Shown in pieces: positions 9,235 to 18,642 of a stretch of DNA of 64,000 nucleotides. Position 1 is the first letter of the stretch, and each line of letters starts with the position of its first letter. The translations under genes were made by a program, and so were the position numbers. Below the pieces are notes generated by a model. It worked only from the letters and a program-made list of their open reading frames with translations. It was not told the DNA's origin and searched no databases. This DNA is from DASYXZ01 sp035308965. GTDB lineage: Bacteria; Acidobacteriota; Terriglobia; UBA7540. The stretch spans positions 310,001 to 374,000 of the forward strand of contig DATGFN010000022.1 in assembly GCA_035308965.1 (NCBI GenBank). Reading direction: 5' to 3'.

Positions 9235-10547
9235 GGGGTAATTAGGGCCAAAAAGTGTCCTTGCTTCTTTTCTTGGCATACGACCCACCTTCTAAGTTGC
9301 TTAGTCTTGGAAAGTTGAAGCCAGAGGTTTCTCATGTGACTCTAGTGACTGTAGTGAGATAGCTGGCCTGACGGGCAGCAGTCGGACATATAAACTATAA
9401 TTGTAGTATAGCGCTAACAATCCAAAGTTCCGGCCCTGAGCTAGGACCAGATTTGCCCATCCGTTGCGTGGCCCCATGACCTTCCCATTAAGCTGTTTTC
9501 TCTTTGGATAAGTTATAGACATATACGCCAATTTAGTGCTTGACAATCGATTACCGTCTGACTAGTATCCCGCCGTTCACTTCTCCCGTCATTATAAAGT
9601 TACTTTCCCCAGGCACGTAAAAGCGGCAGAGGTATTGCCAAACACATACGCGCTCCCCGGCTGGAGCCGGGACCACAATAAGTTTGCCTTCCCGATTGAA
9701 TCGGGACGGCCCCGGATCAAATCGCGACAGGGTTCGACCGGACCGAGCCAGGTCCCGATCAAATCGGCGCTCCTCGATATTGAATGACAAGTTAAGCGTC
9801 AGCAATTTTTCAACGAACTGCGTAAATCAGTGCCTTGTGTCCGTGTAAGAAGTTTGGGTGTTCCGCCGTCTGAAATGATCTTATCGTCCCCCAATGGCGC
9901 GCCAAGAACAATGGCCTGGGGATTCTGGTAATGGATCAGTTTGTTGTAGCGGCGGTCTCTGACCGCCGGATCCTATTGAATCAAAAGACGGCGGTCAGAG
10001 ACCGCCGCTACAAAAAAATCAAACTGACCCACTACCGGGAATCCGGGTGACATGATTCGCCAAAGCCCATGCGCTGCTTGCTTCGGACTGGCACGCGCCC
10101 GCTGGTTCGATATGGCGGAGCTCCAGGCTGATCTTGCGGCGGTAACGGGTTGAGAAACGGAGAGAATCGAGTTTGACGGATTTCGCGAATGGGTGTCTGC
10201 GGATAGCACGCCAACCCCACCATTCTAATTGGCGGGGCCGCAGTGCTTATTGTCGTGGCAAGCGGCAACCTTTGTCGCGGCGATCCCGCGTTTCCGTCGC
10301 CTTTTGTAGCGGCGATTTTACATCGCCATTTTTACCTTTCTGAGTGATTCACATGGCCGGAGCACTTTCCCAGCCGAATAACGGAAGAACAAACCGCGGC
10401 GGCCGACGAAAATTCTTGGAAGCGGCTCAATCTGAAATGCAGGGATTCTCCGATCACAGATCCCAATGCATCGGGACAATCGGAGTCCGAAGATCGGACT
10501 TCTCCCGCAACTGCGGGATCAGAATTACAACCTAACGGACTTAAATC
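9235..10547. other. 1.3 kb gap with palindromes and no convincing gene
   Basis: No frame in this stretch has a convincing ribosome-binding site or family match. It holds the large inverted repeat at 9928-10036 and a short GTAGCGGCGAT hairpin near 10304-10330. Bases 10370-10400 resemble the first codons of the AraC-type gene at 10548, perhaps a partial duplication. It reads as decayed or repeat-derived DNA. Confidence 0.6.
9928..10036. repeat. Long REP-like palindrome
   Basis: Arms 9944-9967 and 9990-10013 are perfect 24-base inverted copies of a GTAGCGGCGGTC-containing sequence, with a 22-base loop. Pairing continues outward with few mismatches to about 9928 and 10036. The ends carrying GTAGC/GCTAC match other hairpins in this window at 27801, 32012 and 33082, so it belongs to a dispersed family. 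Confidence 0.85.
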
Positions 10548-11006
10548 ATGCCCCAGCCTAACAACGGAGTCACCCGTCGCGGAGTTTCAAGCAGCGAGAC
10601 TCCTCGCTACCCGACTCTGAAGGGAACGGCGGCGGTGTCCCAACCCGGATTATTCCCGCCCCCCTTGCTCTCCGATCCGCGCGTGGCGCGAACCAAGTCA
10701 ATCATCCGCAGCCAGATGCACCGCCGCATCACGGTTCCGGCGCTGGCCGCCGAGACTGGCTTGAGCGTCTCCCGCCTCTCGCACCTTTTCAAAGGCCAGA
10801 CCGGCCACGCCCCCGCCCACTATTTGAAGCAGTTCCGAATGGAGCGCGCCCGGGAATTGCTCGAAACCACATTCTTCAGCGTCAAGGAAATCTGCGCCCA
10901 AGCGGGCATCGGCGACGTCAGCCACTTCGTCCGCGACTTCGAAATGATCTACGGACTCTCACCGGCAAGGTATCGATTGAAGTCGGGTGCGGGGAGTCGG
11001 GAGTAG
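10548..11006 (+). CDS. AraC-family DNA-binding protein lacking a sensor domain
   Basis: 152 residues. About 45 poorly conserved residues precede a complete AraC/XylS double helix-turn-helix domain (about 48-148). The first helix-turn-helix is ITVPALAAETGLSVSRLSHLF; the second is FSVKEICAQAGIGDVSHFVRDF, with the usual ending YGLSPARYRL. There is no N-terminal cupin or other ligand-binding domain, so it is a short, DNA-binding-only type. It stands alone between two long non-coding stretches, and its targets cannot be told from context. Start ATG at 10548; no strong ribosome-binding site is visible. Confidence 0.85.
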   Translation: MPQPNNGVTRRGVSSSETPRYPTLKGTAAVSQPGLFPPPLLSDPRVARTKSIIRSQMHRRITVPALAAETGLSVSRLSHLFKGQTGHAPAHYLKQFRMERARELLETTFFSVKEICAQAGIGDVSHFVRDFEMIYGLSPARYRLKSGAGSRE

Positions 11007-11432
11007 GGAATAGGGATTAGAATTTGGGGATTGGGTATTCGGGATTAGAGGAAGACCCGGCCTACTGTCTACAGACTACGATCTACTGTTTGTTGCCCCA
11101 GGCAGCAAAGCCCGCCAACAAACAGCAAAATCCGCTAATGATTTTATCTTGTTGACATATCAACTAATGTTATTAATTCGGGGTCGCCAATCTACCGGCG
11201 CGAAATAAACCAAAACAATCGAAAGAGACCTGATAGACTGGACCCAAATTGACCTCGAGTTGGCCCGATTTGAGCGGAGTCACAGAAGAATCCTCGGTGT
11301 TCAAATATGCGAAGGGCGGCGCGTCCCATTAGGTCCTTCTCCTGTTAGTCAGGGGGATAGGCTTGGATCGTGTCCGCCGGTACTAGTATTTCTTAGGGAA
11401 AATGAGGATTAAGGCCATAGGAGGGGCGAATT
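11007..11432. other. Gap with short tandem repeats and a candidate operator
   Basis: No gene is seen. Just after the AraC gene there are several GGGATTAG-like units. A GTTGACATATCAAC inverted repeat (about 11151-11164) overlaps a TTGACA hexamer and may be a promoter with an operator for the exported-protein gene at 11433, though it lies about 270 bases upstream. Confidence 0.35.
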
Positions 11433-13814
11433 ATGACTCGACTTATTTCCGCGCGCAAGACTCGTGTGGTGTTGGCGTGCACGGCATGCATTTTAATTGG
11501 GCCATCCATAAGGTTGCAGACAAAAGCGGCCCCAATAGATGGTGCCACTCTCGGCCCTTCGCACGGGCCGTTGGGAGATTTCATCCCGTGTCTATTCAGC
11601 TCCGAAGAGAATAGGGAAATGCACGTTTTGAACAGCCCCACCAAAGCTCCACCTAAACCGAAGCCTATCGACGATGCAATGGCCATGCAGATCTATGCGT
11701 CGACCACTGATGCCATTGCGAAGTTAGCAACCTCGGCCGATGGTACCGCACAGGAACAGGCTCAGCAGTTCTTGGTATTGTTTTCCGAAAAAGTCAAGCC
11801 GACTGATTTGAAGGATAAAATGCCGATCGAGGCTTATGCATTGATCGTTCAAAAGGCGCAGGAGGCGTCTAAAGAGGTCGAAGCCAATGTTGAGAAGTCA
11901 TCAATCTACACACCGAAGCCGGAAGACTATACAAAGGATACGACCGACGCGATTGCGGCCATCAAGCAAGCTATGGCTGCTGTGACATTTGCTAAGAGTG
12001 CTGGCCCGATTGGCGGTTCAGGTGCCCGGCGACTGATTGATGCAACTGTTACTGCTGTCAAAACCAAATCTGATGACCGCACCGCCGTAAATGATTTCCT
12101 TATGAACCTTAGTATCCCGAACATCGAGAATTCCACACCCGACTCTGCAAGGCAGGCCATCGAGCTCGAGGCACGTGACGCTATGAATAGAATACACAGC
12201 AACAAGGAGTTTCTAGTGCATCCAGTTTCGTCGCAAGGCTATCTGCTTCCAACACAATTGCAGCAGATCGAGGCTGCTGCCGCTGCCGCGCTTCAAGGGG
12301 TCACTGTTGCGGCAAGCAAGCTAATCGGAGTTGGTGGGACAGTGCCCACGCCCAAGGCGCCCGACGACGTTAGCTGCTCAATGTCAGTTCTATCGTGGAA
12401 AGAGACCAGTGATACATTTGGCCGCAGAGTAGCGAATACTTATGTTGCTGTTCAGGTGAACGTGAGAAATCTTAATAACAAGAATGAGTTCCTCATTCAT
12501 GATATCCAAGTGGCCATAGACACTGGCGTACCCGTGAATGCTCTTGACCAAGATGCGAATGGCGACCAGACCCAAAGAATCAACCAAAACAAGAATCTGG
12601 GAAGGTTTCAAGCTGGGCGCGACAAGCTTTTGGTGCGCGCTGTAGCTCAGCGCGGTCAGACGGAAGACCGCAGGAACCTCGCGGTGAATGCATTAGAGAT
12701 GATTGGCGCCGTCGCAGCGACCGGCTCCGTATCGGCAAAAGGCGGGGATTTGAAGACAGCAGTGGCAGTATTTCAGGGCGCATTTATTCCGGGTTTTAAT
12801 AAACTCTTTCCTGACCACACAGTTGAACAGCTAAACCACATCAACGATCTCGTTTTCTCGGCGTCCTCTACCAGTAAAGTGCTTGTTCCGATTCAGGGTT
12901 CTGTTCCTCTGGTTACGTTTATCGCTGAAAGACCCATTGAAGAGCTACCATTCGCCTGGTGCGGTCAAAAGAAGGGCGCGGACCACACAGGCCGGGATGC
13001 CTGTGATCTTGACTCCCCAAGCGGAGCGTCTATGGCAACGGCTCCCCGCGAACTTCCATTTGGAAAATGGAGGGCGCTCGCGCTTGAAATACTTCAGAAC
13101 CGGACTTTCGTCGTCCTCGGTGGCGTCCATATCCAGGAAGTCCAGGGAACATCGAAGATCGCTAATCTTAATTGTCCAACCTTCTCGAGCGGTGAGGTCG
13201 ACGTTTCCCAGACCAAGGACGGGATTGTTAGCTGTTCCGTGACCGGAAATAGTTTGGACAAAGTGTCGAGCGTGGCGTTGGAAAAAGGATCGGAGAAGAT
13301 CGCAGGAAAGATCAAAGCTGCCGCGGATGGGAACTCTGCGACGCTGCAATTCGACCCGGTTAAACTCTGCTCTGGGGACGGAAACTATTCCATCTATCTC
13401 GTGGACAACTCGAGTACGGAGACGGACTCCGGGCAACTCATTGCTTTGAAAACTCAGCCATTAGTAACTGATGTGAAAGGGAGCGCAAGCGACGGCACGC
13501 TGGATATGGCGAAGGACCCCGCAACACTTACCCTAAACGGCGGTCATCTTGATTTGGTTAAGGACGCGTCCCTTGTGGACGAAAGCGGGGGGCTAGTCCA
13601 TGGAACTCTTCAGTCAAGCAAAGCGGGCGGGAGTTCGATTCAAGTGAACTTCACACTGAGCGGCCTTGGCGCTACATCCGGAAAGACATATCATCTTAAA
13701 TATAGCTTCTGGACGCCGACTACAGAAATCGAGGCGAAAACTATCACAGTAAAGACAAGTGGCTCACCGCCAGCCGCCCCGGCTGCGCCCACCAAAAAGG
13801 GCGGCGGCGGGTAA
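11433..13814 (+). CDS. Large exported protein of unknown function
   Basis: 793 residues with a strong AGGAGG (11420-11425) before the ATG. The N-terminus is a basic stretch followed by a hydrophobic segment (VVLACTACILIGPSI), consistent with a signal peptide or anchor. Residues about 70-290 are alanine- and lysine-rich and probably helical. The middle contains NVRNLNNKNEFLIHDIQVAI and reads as beta-rich. The part from about 570 on looks like Ig/IPT-type beta domains, with repeated phrases such as SVTGNSLDKVSSVALEKG. The C-terminus is a PAAPAAPTKKGGGG tail. I do not recognise the family. It leads an AT-richer block of exported proteins and may act with the next two genes at the cell surface. 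Confidence 0.8.
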   Translation: MTRLISARKTRVVLACTACILIGPSIRLQTKAAPIDGATLGPSHGPLGDFIPCLFSSEENREMHVLNSPTKAPPKPKPIDDAMAMQIYASTTDAIAKLATSADGTAQEQAQQFLVLFSEKVKPTDLKDKMPIEAYALIVQKAQEASKEVEANVEKSSIYTPKPEDYTKDTTDAIAAIKQAMAAVTFAKSAGPIGGSGARRLIDATVTAVKTKSDDRTAVNDFLMNLSIPNIENSTPDSARQAIELEARDAMNRIHSNKEFLVHPVSSQGYLLPTQLQQIEAAAAAALQGVTVAASKLIGVGGTVPTPKAPDDVSCSMSVLSWKETSDTFGRRVANTYVAVQVNVRNLNNKNEFLIHDIQVAIDTGVPVNALDQDANGDQTQRINQNKNLGRFQAGRDKLLVRAVAQRGQTEDRRNLAVNALEMIGAVAATGSVSAKGGDLKTAVAVFQGAFIPGFNKLFPDHTVEQLNHINDLVFSASSTSKVLVPIQGSVPLVTFIAERPIEELPFAWCGQKKGADHTGRDACDLDSPSGASMATAPRELPFGKWRALALEILQNRTFVVLGGVHIQEVQGTSKIANLNCPTFSSGEVDVSQTKDGIVSCSVTGNSLDKVSSVALEKGSEKIAGKIKAAADGNSATLQFDPVKLCSGDGNYSIYLVDNSSTETDSGQLIALKTQPLVTDVKGSASDGTLDMAKDPATLTLNGGHLDLVKDASLVDESGGLVHGTLQSSKAGGSSIQVNFTLSGLGATSGKTYHLKYSFWTPTTEIEAKTITVKTSGSPPAAPAAPTKKGGGG

Positions 13815-13917
13815 AAGGCTTTGTTTCCCAGGAAGTTTGGAAAACGCTTCAAGAAGATTCAAACGACAAAAACTCGGTGATAAGGCTTGCAATTAGAATT
13901 CCCGAGAGGGGGCATTC

Positions 13918-14736
13918 ATGAGGAGTTCCGTAACCTTCGCTATTGTCGCATTGGCTGCCCTTTGTCTGCCCACGGTTGCCCAGAAGCCGGCGCAGCCGGA
14001 GTGCATCGCTGCGCTTTAGGACTGGTATGTGGAGGGGACTATAACAATTCCCACCGATAACAAGGGTGTTTGTCCAGTGAAGACGGGGGCAGATCAGAAG
14101 TGTTTACCAATCCCTACGGTTGACATGCGGGACGACGCTTTTGACAAGGATGACTATCCCAAGCGGCCGGTTGAGGGAGAATTAATCATTAAGAACGGAA
14201 TAGGGAACAATGACTTTCTATTTTGCGTCCCGATCCGTGAATCGCCAGGTTGGAGAGCATACGAACGCAAGTACGACGAAATAGCCACGCCCGCCTTCGG
14301 GTACAGGCCCTTGGAGCATCTAGGGACCGATGAGGCAACGGTCATTAGCGCAGCCACCTCCGCCACAGCCACCATAATTGCCACTTCTAAGGCGACCAAT
14401 AACACCTGGAAAACCGGTTTAGGGGTTGCGGGCTTAGGGTATCCAGTATTCTATTTTGTCAAAGGCTATATTCGCCGAGGGTACCTGCCGTTTCGGGAGC
14501 ACGCTGAACCCGACACCTACTATTTGGCAATCAACTCCGAGGGGCGGTATCCGATAAATTCGAACGGGGGTCACGATTCCCAAGTCTTTGCTCCCCCTCC
14601 AGGAGGAACCTTAGCTGTCTTTGCATTGAAGGAAGAGGGGTTTTGGCCAGCTGCATTGACCTTACAATCTTTGTCGGGGCTCCCTTTAGGTCAGCTTCCA
14701 AGATCGGGAGGACAGTCCGGAGACTTGAGTAAGTGA
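13918..14736 (+). pseudogene. Exported protein gene interrupted by an in-frame amber codon
   Basis: The ATG at 13918 has a good purine-rich site (CGAGAGGGGG) and begins a clear signal peptide (MRSSVTFAIVALAALCLPTVA). After 33 codons a TAG occurs at 14017-14019. The same frame then runs uninterrupted to 14736 with no further stop, so it is one gene broken by a single base change, most simply CAG to TAG. The downstream part has about 238 residues: cysteine pairs near its start, an alanine/threonine-rich stretch (ATVISAATSATATIIATSKA) and a hydrophobic segment with PVFYFVKGY. I do not recognise the family. An internal GTG at 14029 could start a shorter product but would lack the signal peptide. 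A sequencing error cannot be excluded. Confidence 0.75.
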
Positions 14737-15043
14737 AGACTTAGACTGTGTCGAATAATGAATCACGTTACAGGGCAATTTCATTTCGTGATTCTCAGGA
14801 GAGTCCCTTTGCCGGCGAAACCAAATTACAGGCTCTCCTTCCCTAGAAAATCTGCAGTCCTTTCTCCCTCCCGGCCAAATTATCAAGAACTAGACGCGCT
14901 AGCTCCGGATTTGGAATACGGTCAGTGTGATTGCCTGAAACAGAGGATTTGGCGGAGAATTAACTGACGAAACAGCTATAGAATCATCGGCATGTCCGGC
15001 CCTTCAGCGAATCCTTAAGGAGTTTTGCGAAGAGGAGCGCTCC
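14737..15043. other. 307 bp gap, nothing recognisable
   Basis: No gene or structured element is evident here apart from the GAAGAGGAG ribosome-binding site of the next gene, close to 15035. Confidence 0.5.
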
Positions 15044-16933
15044 ATGAAGCAAGTTCCGTCTTCCGCATCACGTCGAGAGGCGCTAAAGGCAGCGGGGGTG
15101 TCCGGCCTCAGCGCCTTGATGTCCGGATGTACGTCGATCCTTACCAAACGACCGCAATTTATTTGCAAAACTGCGCCTGACCCTCTCCCGCCAAAACCTC
15201 AACTCACAATCGATGCACACTGTCACATATTCAATGGCACAGATCTTCAGGCGAAGGAGTTCATCGAGCAGATCGTTCTCCGGGAGAAGGGCGTATTGGA
15301 TTCGGTGGTGAGCCTTTTTGGATCCATCATGCAGGACATTGTGTGGGGCAATGCCCCGGATGGCAAAGAGGAGCTTCAGATACTCAAGGCCCTGACTGCC
15401 TGTGCGCGCGGCTACACGCTGACGAACAATCTGGAAGGTCACCGAGAGAACGGCTACAGCAGAGCTAAACAGGCATTAATGAAAACAGCGGCATACCGTT
15501 CATATATACAGCGTGGAAACCTTGCCCAAGCGAAGTTCTCAGGAACAGCCATTCCAGCTAATTACGAGGATAGAATGTGGGCTGAGTTGCACCGAAGGCT
15601 GCAAGGAACTCGTAGTGAATATGTTCAAAGCCGAGAAGGAACTTACCGAAGGCACAAGTTCGCTGGTGGCCAAGGAAAGAGCACAGGTCCTTCGGTTGAG
15701 CCCTCCGTAACTACTCCTTCAGAAGCGACTACTCCCGATCAACTCTCGCTGGCCGGCACTCTGGATTATTTCGTAGAAAGTTTTCAATATCGATATGTTG
15801 CGATGCATGATTACTTGGATACTTTTGCCCAAACAAATGGACGCGGAATCGATTTGATGCTCGCTAGCATGGTGGACTATGACTGGTGGCTCGCCCAAGG
15901 CAAGAGCACTAGAACTTCGCTTCCCGAGCAGGTGGCGGTAATGGAGCAGATCAGCGTCCTGTCCCACGGACAAGTGCATGGGTTTGTTCCTTTTGACCCG
16001 CTACGGGAAGTTGCATTTAAAGCCCAGAAGCGCCGGGCAAAATACTCATCCCTGGCATTGGTGCAAGATGCCATTCTGAATCGAGGATGCATCGGAGTGA
16101 AGTTATATCCCCCCATGGGATTTGCTCCCTATGGAAATTCTGACATATGGCCCCAACATCCCGAGTACTTGAAGTTACGCGATCTCCCAACGTGGACAGC
16201 TAAAATGATTCATTATAAGGGCGACAATACTTCAGCCAATTTTGGGCAGCGTTTAGATGAAGCTCTCGCCGAGCTCTATAGCTGGTGTTGTTCAAACGAA
16301 GTTCCCATCATGGCCCATTCGCACATGTCAAATGGCGGGATACAGCAATTTGACGCGTTGGCTGGAGCTCAGCACTGGGAGCAGGCACTCACAAAGTTTC
16401 CGAAATTGAGGATCAGTTTCGGGCATCTTGGCGACTTCCCCGACGTTGATGCGGAGCCTACAGAGGCAACAAAATTCGTCAAACTAATGGGGAGTGTTGC
16501 TGTCCAGCAATCGGGCATGCATGCCTACGGGGACGCAGCCTATTATTCAGACGTGATTAACAATTTGGACGAGCTTAAAGAGCGCTTCATCAGCTTTTAC
16601 ACATCAGGCCCTGGATCCGGAACCGCGGTCCTTCCGAACCATATGATGTACGGGAGCGACTGGAATCTGCTCCTGAATTACGGAGACATAAAATCATATC
16701 TCGAACAGTTCGTTACTTTGTACAATGACCTGGATAATAGGTTCTCAACTGAGGACGGACTAAAAGTATCGGAGCGCTTCTTTGGATACAATGCCGTTGA
16801 TTGGATAGGGTTGAGGAAACCGGGTCTCGCGCGCCAGCGATTGGAAACCTTCTATGCCCGAAATGGAATCAACACTGCTACTCACCCTCCCGGCTGGACG
16901 GCAAAGGTAGATATTTCGTGCAATCCATCGTGA
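15044..16933 (+). CDS. Tat-exported lipoprotein of the amidohydrolase superfamily
   Basis: 629 residues. A twin-arginine signal (SRREALKAAG, Arg10-Arg11) leads into a lipobox LMSGC with Cys29 as the probable lipid site, so the protein is likely exported folded and anchored to a membrane. TIDAHCHIFNG gives the metal-binding HxH (His59, His61) at the end of the first strand of a TIM-barrel hydrolase. Later MAHSHMSNGG, ISFGHLGDFPD and the late MMYGSDWN supply the further His and Asp ligands expected for amidohydrolase-2 type enzymes. Residues about 185-245 look like a poorly conserved insert. Substrate is unknown. It lies between the broken exported gene and the patatin genes. Export through Tat fits a metal enzyme loaded in the cytoplasm. 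Confidence 0.85.
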   Translation: MKQVPSSASRREALKAAGVSGLSALMSGCTSILTKRPQFICKTAPDPLPPKPQLTIDAHCHIFNGTDLQAKEFIEQIVLREKGVLDSVVSLFGSIMQDIVWGNAPDGKEELQILKALTACARGYTLTNNLEGHRENGYSRAKQALMKTAAYRSYIQRGNLAQAKFSGTAIPANYEDRMWAELHRRLQGTRSEYVQSREGTYRRHKFAGGQGKSTGPSVEPSVTTPSEATTPDQLSLAGTLDYFVESFQYRYVAMHDYLDTFAQTNGRGIDLMLASMVDYDWWLAQGKSTRTSLPEQVAVMEQISVLSHGQVHGFVPFDPLREVAFKAQKRRAKYSSLALVQDAILNRGCIGVKLYPPMGFAPYGNSDIWPQHPEYLKLRDLPTWTAKMIHYKGDNTSANFGQRLDEALAELYSWCCSNEVPIMAHSHMSNGGIQQFDALAGAQHWEQALTKFPKLRISFGHLGDFPDVDAEPTEATKFVKLMGSVAVQQSGMHAYGDAAYYSDVINNLDELKERFISFYTSGPGSGTAVLPNHMMYGSDWNLLLNYGDIKSYLEQFVTLYNDLDNRFSTEDGLKVSERFFGYNAVDWIGLRKPGLARQRLETFYARNGINTATHPPGWTAKVDISCNPS

Positions 16934-16974
16934 TGGCATTCAGCGGGTAGTCACCCTCTGCGAAGGCCACTCAA

Positions 16975-17060
16975 ATGCCGAGCATCAAGGTTCTCTCGAT
17001 TGACGACGGGGGATACGCGGGATCATTACGGCGATCATTCTGGGCGAAATGCAAAAGAAA
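16975..17060 (+). pseudogene. Truncated duplicate of the patatin gene start
   Basis: An ATG at 16975 opens a frame reading MPSIKVLSIDDGG, which copies the start of the intact patatin gene 230 bp downstream. One G is missing in the glycine-loop codons, so the frame shifts at once. Base-level similarity continues through the GEMQK codons (about 17055) and then ends. It is a fragment left by a short tandem duplication. Confidence 0.85.
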
Positions 17061-17189
17061 AATTGTAACGAAGGGCCCGCTCTTCGGTCCTGCGGCTTCT
17101 CCATATCCTTTGGATAAAGATTTGGAAGAGCCGTCCGTCGGTTGACGGACTAGATAGCGAGCCTTGCGCTACAATCGCGCACGATCTAC

Positions 17190-18179
17190 GTGGCGGGTGA
17201 CGACGTGAAGAGCATCAAAGTTCTCTCAATCGATGGCGGGGGGATACGCGGGATTATTCCGGCGATTATTCTGGGGGAAATGCAAAAGCGGGTGGGCAGG
17301 AATTTGTGGGAGGTGTTTGATCTTATTGCGGGGACGTCGACGGGGGGGATTATCGCGTTGGGGATTGGGACGACGGGTAACAAAGGGCAGCCATACACAC
17401 CGGACGAATTGCTGAAGCTTTACGTTGATAATGGGCCGGCGATTTTTAAGAAGAATATCCTCACACCGGAGAAGGAGCTGATTTTGCCGAAGTATTCACC
17501 GGACGGTCTGGAACGCGTTCTGGCGGAATTCTTCGAAGCCACGGAATTTAAGACGGCGCTCACGCCGCTGCTGATCTCCAGCTACGATCTGCAAACCCAG
17601 CTACCTTTCTTCTTTAAGAGCCACCGGATCGCCGCCCAGCCGAATTACAATTGGCCGGTAACGTCCATTGCCAGAGCGACCTCCGCGGCGCCCACGTTTT
17701 TCCCGCCGCTCCACCTCACCAAAGAGGCCGAAGACTACGCGCTGGTGGATGGCGGCGTGTTCGTGAACAATCCGGCCATGGCGGCTTTTGCGGAAGCGCG
17801 ACACCTTTATCGTGGCTCGGAACAATTCCTCGTTGTCTCGGTGGGCACGGGCGATCGGCAGGATAGCATCTCCTATGCTCAAGCCAAAGAATGGGGATTG
17901 CTGGGTTGGGCCCGGCAGATTGTTCCGGTGATGATGGACAGCGTTTCTGAGGCAGTTGACTATCAACTCGACCTCATGCCGGGATGCACCTACCGTCGCC
18001 TTCAGGTTGAAGACTTGCAGGCGACGGAAAACGAGATGGACTGTGTGACGCCGGAGAATCTTGCCAACCTTCAGAAAACTGCCAGAGATTACGTGGCTGC
18101 GCACTCGGATGAATTGGACGCCATCTGCGCCCAATTAAAAGAGGGGCGGGGAATTGATGTGCCGGGGATCGGGCGCTAA
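17190..18179 (+). CDS. Patatin-like phospholipase
   Basis: 329 residues from a GTG at 17190; a second GTG at 17205 is equally possible and would match the upstream fragment better. The patatin signature is complete: oxyanion loop DGGGIRG (residues 15-21), nucleophile elbow GTSTG with Ser50, and the catalytic aspartate in DGG (Asp187). The length and the SSYDLQTQLPFFFKSH segment fit plant-type, cytosolic patatins, which release fatty acids from membrane lipids. No signal peptide is seen. A cyclase or other antiphage partner is not adjacent, so a defence role is not supported. The DNA just upstream holds a broken copy of its 5' end. Confidence 0.93.
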   Translation: MAGDDVKSIKVLSIDGGGIRGIIPAIILGEMQKRVGRNLWEVFDLIAGTSTGGIIALGIGTTGNKGQPYTPDELLKLYVDNGPAIFKKNILTPEKELILPKYSPDGLERVLAEFFEATEFKTALTPLLISSYDLQTQLPFFFKSHRIAAQPNYNWPVTSIARATSAAPTFFPPLHLTKEAEDYALVDGGVFVNNPAMAAFAEARHLYRGSEQFLVVSVGTGDRQDSISYAQAKEWGLLGWARQIVPVMMDSVSEAVDYQLDLMPGCTYRRLQVEDLQATENEMDCVTPENLANLQKTARDYVAAHSDELDAICAQLKEGRGIDVPGIGR

Positions 18180-18642
18180 GTAAAAGTAGACTGTAGACAG
18201 TAGGCAGAAGGCAGGGGGAGAGCATTCAAGATTCAAATATCAGATTCAAGATTCCAGGTTTCAATCACAAAAGGAACCAAACTGCAGGCTGAACGAAAGC
18301 ACACGGGAAATCGAGCCTCTGATTCAAAATTCCAGATTTCAAACTCAACCATCCGACCTTGGATTCAGAATCTCAAATCTCAGCCAGCTAGTGATGTCAT
18401 TCGGAATGGAATTCCTTTCGAAGCGCCTATCATTTCCGTGAAAGCGGAAATCCAGTCCTTCGTTAGCGCCTCTACAATGGTTTACGAGCTTGGATTCCCG
18501 CGTTCGCGGGAATGACTGCTCGCCGCGGCGAGGGAACGCCCGCGCCAAGCGAATGACACCACTACACTCAACCACAAACCCTTGCCATCCGCCCCTAATC
18601 AGGATAGATTGGTGCCCACACCTTTGAAAAGCAGGCAAAACA
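18180..18642. repeat. Intergenic stretch with simple repeats and REP-type hairpins
   Basis: No gene is seen. Imperfect repeats of GATTCAAGATTC fill about 18220-18370. A hairpin at about 18494-18511 (TTCCCGCGTTCGCGGGAA) and the perfect palindrome CTCGCCGCGGCGAG near 18521 follow. The second palindrome recurs at about 36639, between the kinase and acetate kinase genes. Confidence 0.65.

Noticed and set aside
9551..9805. An 84-codon frame on the minus strand in the long gap
   Set aside because: It overlaps simple GATC/CGGGA-type repeats, has no ribosome-binding site and resembles no family.
10344..10535. A 63-codon frame starting like the AraC-type gene
   Set aside because: Similarity is limited to about ten codons. 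The rest has no domain, so it is more likely a partial duplication than a gene.
17190..18179. Patatin as an antiphage (CBASS CapV-like) effector
   Set aside because: No cyclic-nucleotide synthase, HORMA, TRIP13 or other defence partner is nearby, and the protein fits ordinary plant-type bacterial patatins.
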